Assembly: GCF_021495345.1 (NCBI RefSeq)
Contig: NZ_CP099397.1
Coordinates: 2,790,001 to 2,854,000, forward strand
Direction of reading: 5' to 3'
Length of the DNA stretch: 64,000 nt
From: Pseudomonas hydrolytica
GTDB lineage: Bacteria > Pseudomonadota > Gammaproteobacteria > Pseudomonadales > Pseudomonadaceae
The position numbers were made by a program, and so were the translations under genes. Under the pieces are notes generated by a model, which was not told the DNA's origin, searched no databases, and saw nothing but the letters and a program-made list of their open reading frames with translations. Numbering within the stretch: the stretch's first letter is position 1; every line of letters starts with the position of its first letter. Shown piece by piece: positions 34,227 to 42,054 of the stretch.

Positions 34227-36746
34227 ATGAAATTCGGTTTTATCGCCCATCCCACATCCAAGGACTTGCTGCATCAGGTCAAACTGATCGATATGGCGGG
34301 TCGTATGCTCGAAGAACAGGCCAGTGGCTACGACGCCGATCGCTGGCGCCGCCGCAATCTGGTTCCGTTCATTGAGTTCACGCGCATCGTGAGCGCCAGC
34401 GGTGCGCAATGTGAAGGCATCTTGCAGTTCATGCCGTTGACGGCCGAGCAGATGCTGAGTCAGCCAAGGCGCATTGCCGAGCGCGTCGTCGAAGGCGTCA
34501 ATGCGCTCAAGGGTCAGGGAGCGGAGCTCGTAGGGCTGGGTGGCTTCACGTCCATCGTTGGCAATCGCGGCCTGCAGACACTGGAGCGCACGCAGATCCC
34601 GGTGACGACAGGCAACTCGCTGACCGCGTATGCCGCCTATATGAATCTGCTGGACGTACTGTCCGCGCTGGAAATTCCGCCAGAAAAAGCAGAGGTCGCC
34701 GTGCTCGGGTATCCCGGTTCGATTGCGCTGGCCATCGTCTGCCTGCTGGCACCATTGGGCTGCCGCTTGCGACTGGTGCATCGTGGGGGAAAACAGCAGG
34801 TCGACACTTTGCTGGAGTACCTGCCATCGCCATTTCATCGACAGGTTACGCTGCATGCCGGTCTGGAGGATTGCTATGAGCAGGTTCGGCTGTTCGTCGC
34901 CGCAACCTCCAGCGGTGGAGTCATCGATCCTCGGCGGCTGGCTTGCGGTAGCGTGGTCGTGGATGCAGCCCTGCCAAAGGATATGCAGCCCGGTTGGGAA
35001 AAACGCGACGACATTCTGGTCATCGATGGCGGGCTGGTATCGGCGACCGAAGCGGTGAACTTTGGGGCCATGGCCTTGGGTCTGGGGCCCAAGCGCAATC
35101 TCAACGGCTGCCTGGCCGAAACCATGATCCTCGCCCTGGAGGGCCGCGCCGAGCCATTCTCCATCGGCCGAGAACTGCCCGCTGACAAGGTGCTCGAGAT
35201 CGGCCGCATCGCAGAGCGGCATGGATTTCTGCCTCACCCCATGGCGAGCCGTGGCGAATCGGTGGATGAGGTACGGCTCCATGAACTGCGCCGCTTCCAC
35301 GGCGCCAGGCCGCCAGCAGCCGTCCACGACTTGAACGCCGGCTCCCAGGCGCTTCGCTCGGAAGTGCTGCGTTGCTTCGGTACGCACATAAACCCCATTC
35401 TGCGCGAATTCTATGAGTTCAATCATGTCGAGCGCGTCTTCAATCATGGCCAAGGCTGCTGGCTGACGGATCTGGATGGCCGCCGGTACCTGGATTTCGT
35501 GGCGGGATACGGCTGCCTCAACACGGGCCACAACCATCCAGCGATAGCTGCCAGGCTGCAGGATTTCCTCACTCAGCAGCATCCCACCTTCGTGCAGTAT
35601 CTGTCTGCGCCGCTGCATGCCAGTCTGCTGGCCAAACGTCTGGCCGAGCTGGCTCCAGCCGGACTGGAGCGCGTGTTCCTGAGCAACTCGGGAACCGAGG
35701 CCATGGAGGCGGCATTGAAGCTGGCCTTGGCCGCCAGCGACAAACCCACGCTGCTCTATTGCACCAATGGCTATCACGGCAAGACGTTGGGCGCCCTGTC
35801 CGTGACGGGACGCGAGAAGCACCGCAAGGTGTTCGAACCGTTGCTGCCGCGCTGTGAGGAAATTCCTTTCGCCGATGTTTCCGCCTTGCGAGACCGGCTG
35901 CTCAAGGGGGACGTCGCGGCCTTCATCATGGAGCCGATCCAGGGTGAAGGTGGTGTCACCATGGCTCCTGATGGCTATCTCAGGGTCGTAAGGGATCTGT
36001 GCACCGAGCATGAATGCCTCTGGGTTCTCGACGAAATCCAGACCGGGCTCGGCCGTACCGGCAAGATGTTCGCCTGCCAGTGGGAAGATGTCTCGCCCGA
36101 TATTCTGGTGCTCGCCAAATCGCTGTCGGGTGGTCTGGTGCCCATTGGCGCAACGCTGTCATCGAAAGAAGTCTGGCAGTGCGCGTACGGCAATATCGAC
36201 CGATTCGCATTGCATACCTCGACGTTCGGCGGCGGGAACTTTGCGGCAGCCGCCGCCATGGCTGCGCTGGACGTGATCGAGCACGAGGACCTGCCCGGCA
36301 ATGCCGCTCTGGTTGGCGCGCACCTGCGACAAGGGCTGGAGGAGTTGGCCCGCAAGCACTACTTCATCAAGGAGGTTCGCGGGCGGGGCCTGATGATCGC
36401 CATCGAGTTCCAGAACGATGTCTCGGATGGCATTGAAGCCTTCGTGCGCGATATGACCAGCCGGATGCCCGCCAAGGCCGCAGCGACCTACCGCATGATG
36501 CCCAGCAAGGCCCGCGAACACCTGGAAGCGGCCATGCGCGAGCTGGAGTCCACGCTGGCAGACATGTTCGTGCTGCGCATCATGACCAAGCTGTCCCAGG
36601 AGCACGGCATCCTGACCTTCGTGACGGCCAACAACAGCCGTGTCATGCGGATTCAGCCGCCGCTGGTTCTGTCGCAGGCAGAAGCCGATCGCTTCATCCA
36701 GGCATTGGGCGAGGTCTGCGAGGACCTCTCGACCTTTGAGTCATGA
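34227..36746 (+). CDS. Fusion of acyl-ACP-reductase-like domain and class III aminotransferase
   Basis: The product has 839 residues. Residues 1 to about 340 resemble the cyanobacterial long-chain acyl-ACP reductase: MKFGFIAHPTS start, LVGLGGFTSIV, the TTGNSLTAY motif and Cys295 in NGCLAETMILALEG, equivalent to the catalytic cysteine that holds the acyl group. From about 380 to 835 lies a class III PLP aminotransferase with SNSGTEA, a DEIQTGLGRTG aspartate and the PLP lysine Lys631 (LAKSLSGG). Together they could reduce an acyl thioester to an aldehyde and convert it to an amine. The ATG at 34227 has GGAGAG upstream; an ATG at 34209 is also in frame. Confidence 0.75.
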   Translation: MKFGFIAHPTSKDLLHQVKLIDMAGRMLEEQASGYDADRWRRRNLVPFIEFTRIVSASGAQCEGILQFMPLTAEQMLSQPRRIAERVVEGVNALKGQGAELVGLGGFTSIVGNRGLQTLERTQIPVTTGNSLTAYAAYMNLLDVLSALEIPPEKAEVAVLGYPGSIALAIVCLLAPLGCRLRLVHRGGKQQVDTLLEYLPSPFHRQVTLHAGLEDCYEQVRLFVAATSSGGVIDPRRLACGSVVVDAALPKDMQPGWEKRDDILVIDGGLVSATEAVNFGAMALGLGPKRNLNGCLAETMILALEGRAEPFSIGRELPADKVLEIGRIAERHGFLPHPMASRGESVDEVRLHELRRFHGARPPAAVHDLNAGSQALRSEVLRCFGTHINPILREFYEFNHVERVFNHGQGCWLTDLDGRRYLDFVAGYGCLNTGHNHPAIAARLQDFLTQQHPTFVQYLSAPLHASLLAKRLAELAPAGLERVFLSNSGTEAMEAALKLALAASDKPTLLYCTNGYHGKTLGALSVTGREKHRKVFEPLLPRCEEIPFADVSALRDRLLKGDVAAFIMEPIQGEGGVTMAPDGYLRVVRDLCTEHECLWVLDEIQTGLGRTGKMFACQWEDVSPDILVLAKSLSGGLVPIGATLSSKEVWQCAYGNIDRFALHTSTFGGGNFAAAAAMAALDVIEHEDLPGNAALVGAHLRQGLEELARKHYFIKEVRGRGLMIAIEFQNDVSDGIEAFVRDMTSRMPAKAAATYRMMPSKAREHLEAAMRELESTLADMFVLRIMTKLSQEHGILTFVTANNSRVMRIQPPLVLSQAEADRFIQALGEVCEDLSTFES

Positions 36747-36915
36747 GCTCATCGATCAGCAGTGCATGCGGTAGGTCAACCGCAACACCCCAGGCGATGA
36801 CGCTGCCCGTCAAAGGCATGACCTGGGCCACCTCATACGCCGCAGACCGCAGCCAGCGCGCCGGCATTGCCGCGCCTGTGCAGAGCACGGCACTGGAAAC
36901 ATGGAGATATTCGCA

Positions 36916-38136
36916 ATGAGCAACGTGTTAACAGCCGCATCGCCGGCGATGGCACTGGCGCGTCGTGTGCGCCAGTTTGTCGACGAGCAGATCCTACCCC
37001 ACGAAACTCGTCTGGCCGCGGAGAATGATGAAGCCAAGGCACTGACGCGGGAGCTGACGCAGTTGGCCAGGGCTTCAGGCGTGTTCGGCACGTTCTATCC
37101 GCAGGAGCATAACGGGCGACTCGCCAGCCTGGTTGATTACATCCAGGTGGCAGAGCAGGAAGGGCGTTCGGAATATGCGCCGGGCATTCTGGGTGCCGAT
37201 GCAACACTCGATGCCCATATGCTCAAGCGCCACGCCAGCCCTGCTGTCAAGGAGCGTTTCCTCCAACCACTGGTGCGAGGTGAGGCCATTTCCAGCTACG
37301 CCATGTCGGAGCCGGAAAGCATCGGCTCGATTCCCGCGACGATGACCTGTCGGGCCGAACTGCGGGATGGGCGTTGGCATGTCAGCGGGCGCAAGTGGTT
37401 CATCTGCCGTTCCCAGGTCGCGAATTTCGCGACCGTGGTGGCACGCACCGCCGAAGGATCGGTGACACAGTCCCTCTCCATGATCGTGGTGCCGACCGAT
37501 ACTCCGGGGTTCGAAGTGGTGCGGCCGCTGTCTTTGCTCGGACGCTGGCAAGGCCAGGCCGAGCTGGCCTTGCATGACGTGCAGGTTCCACAGGATCACG
37601 TCTTGGGCCTGCCCGGCCAGGGCATCGCGCTGATGCAGGAGCGGTTGGGATTGGGGCGATTGCTGCGTTCGGCGCATTGGCTGGGCCAGGCGCAACGCTG
37701 CTTCGAGCTGATGTGCCAGCGCATTCACTCGCCCAAGGGCCAACTGGCAAGGCTGGCGGACAAACAGCTGGCACGGGCGCGGGTCTACAAGGTGTATCGC
37801 AGCATCGCCGCGGCACGGGGCCTGCTACTTGACGCCGCAGGCAAGTTCGATGCGGGCGTCAGCAACAGCATCGAAGTCAACCTGGCGAAACTGGCCGCGT
37901 CGGATGCCGTGAGCGAGGCTGCCGACAGCGCCATCCAGATCATGGGGGCCGAGGGGCTGGGCGAGTGGACACCGCTCGCCGGTATCTACCGGGGCGCCAA
38001 GACCACGCATATTCTGGACGGTGCCGACGATGCGCTGATCAGCACCATCGGTCGACAGTTGCTGGCAGCGACCGCGCCTGGCGCTCTGTTCGATCCAGCC
38101 TCCCCTTCCCTGCACATACCCAAGGCTGCGGAATGA
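36916..38136 (+). CDS. Acyl-CoA dehydrogenase family flavoprotein
   Basis: This 406-residue protein has the acyl-CoA dehydrogenase layout: a helical N-domain, the YAMSEPES segment of the FAD-binding middle domain (about residues 125-140), the WHVSGRKWFI strand and a helical C-domain ending near the IMGAEGLGE motif. It would remove two hydrogens from an acyl thioester. The ATG at 36916 has GGAG nine bases upstream; an ATG at 36901 overlaps that site and is less likely. The 170 bases before it contain no supported gene. The stop overlaps the MFS gene start. Confidence 0.83.
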   Translation: MSNVLTAASPAMALARRVRQFVDEQILPHETRLAAENDEAKALTRELTQLARASGVFGTFYPQEHNGRLASLVDYIQVAEQEGRSEYAPGILGADATLDAHMLKRHASPAVKERFLQPLVRGEAISSYAMSEPESIGSIPATMTCRAELRDGRWHVSGRKWFICRSQVANFATVVARTAEGSVTQSLSMIVVPTDTPGFEVVRPLSLLGRWQGQAELALHDVQVPQDHVLGLPGQGIALMQERLGLGRLLRSAHWLGQAQRCFELMCQRIHSPKGQLARLADKQLARARVYKVYRSIAAARGLLLDAAGKFDAGVSNSIEVNLAKLAASDAVSEAADSAIQIMGAEGLGEWTPLAGIYRGAKTTHILDGADDALISTIGRQLLAATAPGALFDPASPSLHIPKAAE

Positions 38137-39311
38137 ACGCTGAAACCCAACGTCCTGCGTCGTTGGCGGGGCTGTCCGTGCTGCTGCTGATGGCGATGGG
38201 CATGCCGATGATGATCTTCTATGCCATCGGCATCCTCGGCCCGCATTTGATTGCCGACTTGGCGATCTCCCGCCAGCAGTTGGGCTGGCTGACCGCCAGC
38301 ACCTTCGGACTCGCCGCCGTGCTGTCGCCCTGGGCAGGCACTCTGGTTCAGCGCATGGGGACTCGCGCGGGGCTGGTCAGCATGTTCCTGCTGGTGGGTT
38401 TGTCCTTCTCGCTGATGGCGATCCTGCCTGGATTCGGCGGACTGATCACGGCATTGCTGTTTTGCGGCATTGCCCAGTCATTGGCCAACCCGGCCACCAA
38501 TCAGGCCATCGCTCATGGCGTACCCGTAGCCCGCAAAGCCGGTGTCGTCGGTCTGAAGCAATCAGGCGTCCAAGCCTCCGCATTGCTGGCCGGCGTGGCG
38601 CTGCCGCCCCTGGTGCTGCTGTGGGGATGGCGTGGCGCGCTGGCAACCTGGGTGCCCGTGGCATTGCTCATGGCCGCCTTGGTAAGCCGCTGGGTACCGG
38701 CCAAATCAGCGGCAGCGCCACGTCAGCCCCTGCGCGTGCGCGCACCCAATGCCTGGCTGTCGATGCTGATGGCCATTCAGCTTTGCGCCGGTCTGGCGCT
38801 GTCCTCATTCATGACCTTTCTCGGGGTCCATGCCGATCAAATGGGCGTATCGGCCAGCGCCATCGGAGCCATGGTCAGTTGCTTTGGCGTCATGGGGATT
38901 CTGTCCCGGGTGCTGCTGACGCCACTCGCCGACAAGCTGAAGGACGAAACCATTCTGCTCGGTGTGCTGTTCGTGCTCGCAGGCCTGGCGTTGGCGGTCA
39001 TGCGCCAGGCCAACGCCCATCAGCACTGGCCACTCTGGCTGGGCGTGATGGGAATGGGCCTGAGCGTGGTCGCCAGCAATGCGATCGCCATGAGCATGCT
39101 GTTGCGCGATGAGCGATTTGGCGGAGCGGCCACCTCGGCGGGCATGCTGTCGGTTGGGTTCTTCGGCGGCTTCGCCCTTGGCCCGCCTGCATTCGGGTGG
39201 CTCCTGGCCCACTCGGAGGGCTTCGCAAGCGCCTGGCTGGGCCTGATCGGTATTTTGCTCGCAGGCGGCCTTCTGTGCCTGCTGTTGCTGTACATGCGCC
39301 ATAGGCAATGA
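38133..39311 (+). CDS. MFS transporter, likely metallophore exporter
   Basis: This 392-residue protein has 12 predicted membrane helices and a typical MFS loop between helices 2 and 3 (GTLVQRMGTR). It is coupled to the dehydrogenase gene by an ATGA overlap. The cluster already has an importer (22735-23982), so this one is probably the exporter; nothing in the sequence proves direction. The ORF track frame extends further upstream, inside the dehydrogenase gene. Confidence 0.8.
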   Translation: MNAETQRPASLAGLSVLLLMAMGMPMMIFYAIGILGPHLIADLAISRQQLGWLTASTFGLAAVLSPWAGTLVQRMGTRAGLVSMFLLVGLSFSLMAILPGFGGLITALLFCGIAQSLANPATNQAIAHGVPVARKAGVVGLKQSGVQASALLAGVALPPLVLLWGWRGALATWVPVALLMAALVSRWVPAKSAAAPRQPLRVRAPNAWLSMLMAIQLCAGLALSSFMTFLGVHADQMGVSASAIGAMVSCFGVMGILSRVLLTPLADKLKDETILLGVLFVLAGLALAVMRQANAHQHWPLWLGVMGMGLSVVASNAIAMSMLLRDERFGGAATSAGMLSVGFFGGFALGPPAFGWLLAHSEGFASAWLGLIGILLAGGLLCLLLLYMRHRQ

Positions 39312-39314
39312 CCC

Positions 39315-40352
39315 ATGCAAGGAAAGAACCTCCAGCAAACTGCCATCCACGCGATCTTCAAGCGAATGGATGAAATTGCAGCGCAATGCGGCGATCGTTT
39401 CCCTTTGTTCCGTCCCGGCACCGCCGCACAATGGACGCTATCGAGAAGGGGCTCTTGGCTGGGTGGCTTCTGGGCCGGGCTATGGTGGCGGCGCGCCGCC
39501 TATACACGCGGTGCCGACGACCGTGCGCTGGCAGAAGCCTGGTCGGCACAACTTCAACTGTTGCTGCGTGAGCCATCGATCAATCGCAGTTTCGTTTTCT
39601 GGTATGGCGCGGCCATCGGTCACCAGAAATTCGGCAAGAACCATATGTCTCAGCAGCTTGCCGGTCATGCGGCCCTCGCCATCTCCGCGAGCTTTGACCC
39701 CGCCTTGGGTGGCTGGACGTCCGGTTCAGGCATGGGTGCCGGCGAACCTGGAACGCGCACGCTCAATGTCGACGCGCTGGCACCGACGCTGGCACTGCTG
39801 CAGGGTTATGGCGGTCCGAAAGGAAGCACGCAGGCGCACCAGCATTTGCAGACCTGCCTTCGCCACCTCGCAACCGACCACGGTGCCTGGCGAACCAATG
39901 TCGTTCTGGATGCCGGTGACGGCGTGCAGCAGGAAGAGGCCGGGAGCTGGCCGCGCGGGCAGGCCTGGGCCATGCTGGGCATGGCTGAAGCGGTTCGGCT
40001 GTACGGAGAAGCCTATCGGCATCCGGCTTTGCAGGCTTGCGCCTACTGGACCGAACGCTGGGGAGGCTCCCGCCAGAATGCAGAAATAACAGGGTCGCAC
40101 GTCCCGCCGCAGGATCTATCCGCGCAAGTGATCTCGGCAATCGCCATGCTCAATCTGTCGCAGTTCATCCCGGGTCAGCATTGGCTGTACCAGCAGGCGC
40201 ATACGCAAGTCTCTTCAGTACTTGATGCCAGTAACATCGCCGAGACGGGACAGTTTGTTGGTCATCTTTATCGTGTGGGCCCGGATGACGAACAATTGGT
40301 TGAGTCGGCCTGCGCGACCTTCTTCTTGCTTGAAAGCCTGCTTAGCCTGTAA
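39315..40352 (+). CDS. GH88/GH105-like (unsaturated glucuronyl hydrolase fold) protein
   Basis: This 345-residue protein looks like an (alpha/alpha)6 barrel. It has the SWLGGFWAGLWW helix near residue 48, GSWPRGQAWAMLGMAEAVRLY near 215 and the terminal FFLLESLL, all characteristic of unsaturated glucuronyl hydrolases. It has no signal peptide, so it is cytoplasmic. Its role in metallophore synthesis is unknown. It might act on a sugar-like or cyclic intermediate, or be a recruited fold. It is the last gene of the operon, three bases after the MFS stop. Confidence 0.65.
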   Translation: MQGKNLQQTAIHAIFKRMDEIAAQCGDRFPLFRPGTAAQWTLSRRGSWLGGFWAGLWWRRAAYTRGADDRALAEAWSAQLQLLLREPSINRSFVFWYGAAIGHQKFGKNHMSQQLAGHAALAISASFDPALGGWTSGSGMGAGEPGTRTLNVDALAPTLALLQGYGGPKGSTQAHQHLQTCLRHLATDHGAWRTNVVLDAGDGVQQEEAGSWPRGQAWAMLGMAEAVRLYGEAYRHPALQACAYWTERWGGSRQNAEITGSHVPPQDLSAQVISAIAMLNLSQFIPGQHWLYQQAHTQVSSVLDASNIAETGQFVGHLYRVGPDDEQLVESACATFFLLESLLSL

Positions 40353-40554
40353 AGCAGTTCAGCAATCTTGCCGCACCGCGGGATTCGCATCGCTGGCAAA
40401 TGCGCTTGACGCTGGCCTCAACATTCCGGTGGTGGGTTTTACCGCATTCCCCGTACCCATGACGCGGCTCCAACTGTTTCACTAATTCGCGCTGTTGGTT
40501 CGCCAGCTGCGAGCCCGTGCGTCGCCACGTCAAGCGACACCCTTGCAGCTCCAT
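40342..40554 (-). CDS. Possible small CxxC protein or worn gene fragment
   Basis: This 70-residue minus-strand frame has ATG and GGGGTGG upstream. The C-terminal half (ECGKTHHRNVEASVKRI, then CQRC) recalls the zinc ribbon near the end of TnpB-type transposases, but the rest does not match. The frame stays open and protein-like for 25 codons upstream of the ATG, as expected for a truncated gene. It overlaps the end of the GH88-like gene by 11 bases. Confidence 0.25.
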   Translation of the reverse strand: MELQGCRLTWRRTGSQLANQQRELVKQLEPRHGYGECGKTHHRNVEASVKRICQRCESRGAARLLNCFTG

Positions 40555-40673
40555 CCGCCGCCACCCCTGGCGTAGCTGCGACTCGACGAATTTCCACGAC
40601 GAGCTTCGGATCTTGCTGTTCTCCCTAGCGGGGCATCACATGCCCTGCCGGCCTGGATGCCCTATTTCCCACC

Positions 40674-40758
40674 GGAGCATCCATCTCTCATCCCGACCTA
40701 TGGGCGACAACGCCTGCCCGTTTCTCCCAGATGGATGCTCCCTGACCTCCAGGAGCAT
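40674..40758 (+). promoter_or_regulatory. Switch-like RNA leader before the ICE CxxC protein
   Basis: A 13-base arm (40674-40686, GGAGCATCCATCT) pairs perfectly with 40729-40741. The end of the second arm, ATGCTCC (40735-40741), can instead pair perfectly with GGAGCAT (40752-40758), which contains the ribosome site of the gene at 40765. The two structures exclude each other: one frees the ribosome site and the other hides it. The rest of 40353-40673 has no supported plus-strand gene. Confidence 0.5.
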
Positions 40759-40764
40759 AGAACC

Positions 40765-41232
40765 ATGGGTATGGACGTTTTCGGACAATCCCCTGCCTCT
40801 GAACGCGGCGAATATTTCCGCAGCAACGTGTGGTGGTGGCATCCCTTGTGGGAGTACTGCGAACGCCTCGCCCCCGACCTCATCCCACAAAGCAACCTCG
40901 GCCATTTCAATGATGGCTGGGGTCTCGACGGCCCGGCCTCGCTCGAACTGGCCAACCGACTGGCCGCCGCGCTGGCGGCCGGCGAAGTGGAGCAGTACGC
41001 GCAGGATTACGCAGGCTTCCTCGCAGCGCTTCCCGATGAGCCTTGCACCATCTGTAGTGGCACAGGCAAGCGTGCAGAACCACCGCACCGTGGCCCAGGC
41101 ACATGGCCATGCAACAGCTGCGAAAGCACTGGCCATAGGCCGCACTTCGCGACGCACTACCCGTTCTCGGCCGAGAACGTACGCGAGTTCGAAGCGTTCC
41201 TGCGGGATTGCGGAGGATTCAAGATCTGCTGA
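40765..41232 (+). CDS. ICE accessory protein with CxxC motifs
   Basis: This 155-residue soluble protein has a DnaJ-like zinc pattern near residues 92-118: CTICSGTG and CNSCESTG, two CxxCxGxG-type repeats separated by a short basic loop. The N-terminal part (WWWHPLWEYCERLAP) and the acidic middle are typical of a small protein carried by PAGI-2/clc-type ICEs near the relaxase gene; its function is unknown. AGGAG nine bases before the ATG at 40765 decides the start over an upstream in-frame codon at 40657, which falls inside the leader. Confidence 0.72.
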   Translation: MGMDVFGQSPASERGEYFRSNVWWWHPLWEYCERLAPDLIPQSNLGHFNDGWGLDGPASLELANRLAAALAAGEVEQYAQDYAGFLAALPDEPCTICSGTGKRAEPPHRGPGTWPCNSCESTGHRPHFATHYPFSAENVREFEAFLRDCGGFKIC

Positions 41233-41249
41233 AGTCTGATCACTGCACG

Positions 41250-41278
41250 CGCGCGGAGTCTATTGCCGACTCCGCGCG
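41250..41278 (+). terminator. Terminator-like hairpin after the CxxC protein gene
   Basis: CGCGCGGAGTC (41250-41260) pairs perfectly over 11 bp with GACTCCGCGCG (41268-41278), with a 7-base loop, 18 bases past the stop. No T-run follows. Confidence 0.6.
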
Positions 41279-41456
41279 TGTTGCAGCAAGGTCAGCCGGC
41301 CTGCGACTCAATCAGGTGAGGTGGCTGCCCGGCTCACCACCCTGCGGCTCACGGAAGCTGCTGGGCCAGCTTGTACCGGGTCGTTGGGCTGCAGTGACTT
41401 TCTGCTGAACGCGCGATGGAAACGTGTGCCTTACCGTTCCCGCGCAGTTGCCGGCA

Positions 41457-41684
41457 TCAGTGATGGGTCAGAGGCATCTCAGCATCAGCCATGTCGAGGC
41501 CGATGAGCTTCAAGCGCTCCAGCAGATCAAGGAACATCTGCTCGCCCCCCAAGACCCGGGTAAACAGGGCGCACTGGCAGACTACAGCGTCGAGCAGCAT
41601 GCACTGAGCCTCGATCGTACTGCACTCGGTCATGCCCGCCAGAATGAGTTCATACGCCTTTTCAGAGTAGATTCTGGTGTCCAT
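41457..41684 (-). CDS. Small ICE protein of unknown function
   Basis: This 75-residue, mostly helical, acidic protein has two cysteines in a CxC-like stretch (VVCQCALF). The ATG at 41684 has a strong GGAGGG five bases upstream. In the RNA this ribosome site sits in the loop of a TCCAC/GTGGA hairpin. No known domain was recognised. It lies between the CxxC protein and the relaxase gene on the opposite strand. About 220 bases on its downstream side (41233-41456) hold only the hairpin at 41250. Confidence 0.6.
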   Translation of the reverse strand: MDTRIYSEKAYELILAGMTECSTIEAQCMLLDAVVCQCALFTRVLGGEQMFLDLLERLKLIGLDMADAEMPLTHH

Positions 41685-42054
41685 ATCCACCCTCCGTGGA
41701 CGTGGTGATAACCACCACCTTGAGATTTTAGTGGTGGCGACCCGCAGGGGGAAAACCTGCCAGGTACAAGCACCTGCCCTATGGCTCGCCATGACATGTG
41801 ATCTTCAAACGCACGTCTGGCGGCCCCTCTGGCACCAACGCACAGCCAGAGACAAACAATACAAATTCTCATTTAACGAGGCAATCATCGGTGTAAAGGG
41901 ATATCACCCACACCGCATTGACGCTCGCGGAGGACAGGTCGTACCCGCTATTCAAAGGGTTCCAGCAAGGGAAGAAGGGAATGGGGCCTCAAGGGAAACG
42001 GGTCTATCCGGAAAAGGAAAAGGCCCCTCGCTTCAGCAACTCCAGGAGCCATCG
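41685..42054. other. Divergent upstream region of the small ICE gene and the relaxase gene
   Basis: ACCACCAC (41711-41718) can pair with GTGGT on one side (41702-41706) or GTGGTGG on the other (41731-41737), so the minus-strand leader also has competing hairpins. Further right, 41850-41890 is AT-rich and could hold a promoter for traI. A frame in phase with traI is open from 41677, but it has no convincing ribosome site and low coding character. Confidence 0.4.

Noticed and set aside
40342..40554. Remnant of an IS605-type TnpB transposase at the right border of the metallophore cluster
   Set aside because: Only a short zinc-ribbon-like stretch fits. No RuvC motifs, no terminal hairpins and no omega-RNA-like boundary could be seen, so it is listed only as a doubtful frame.
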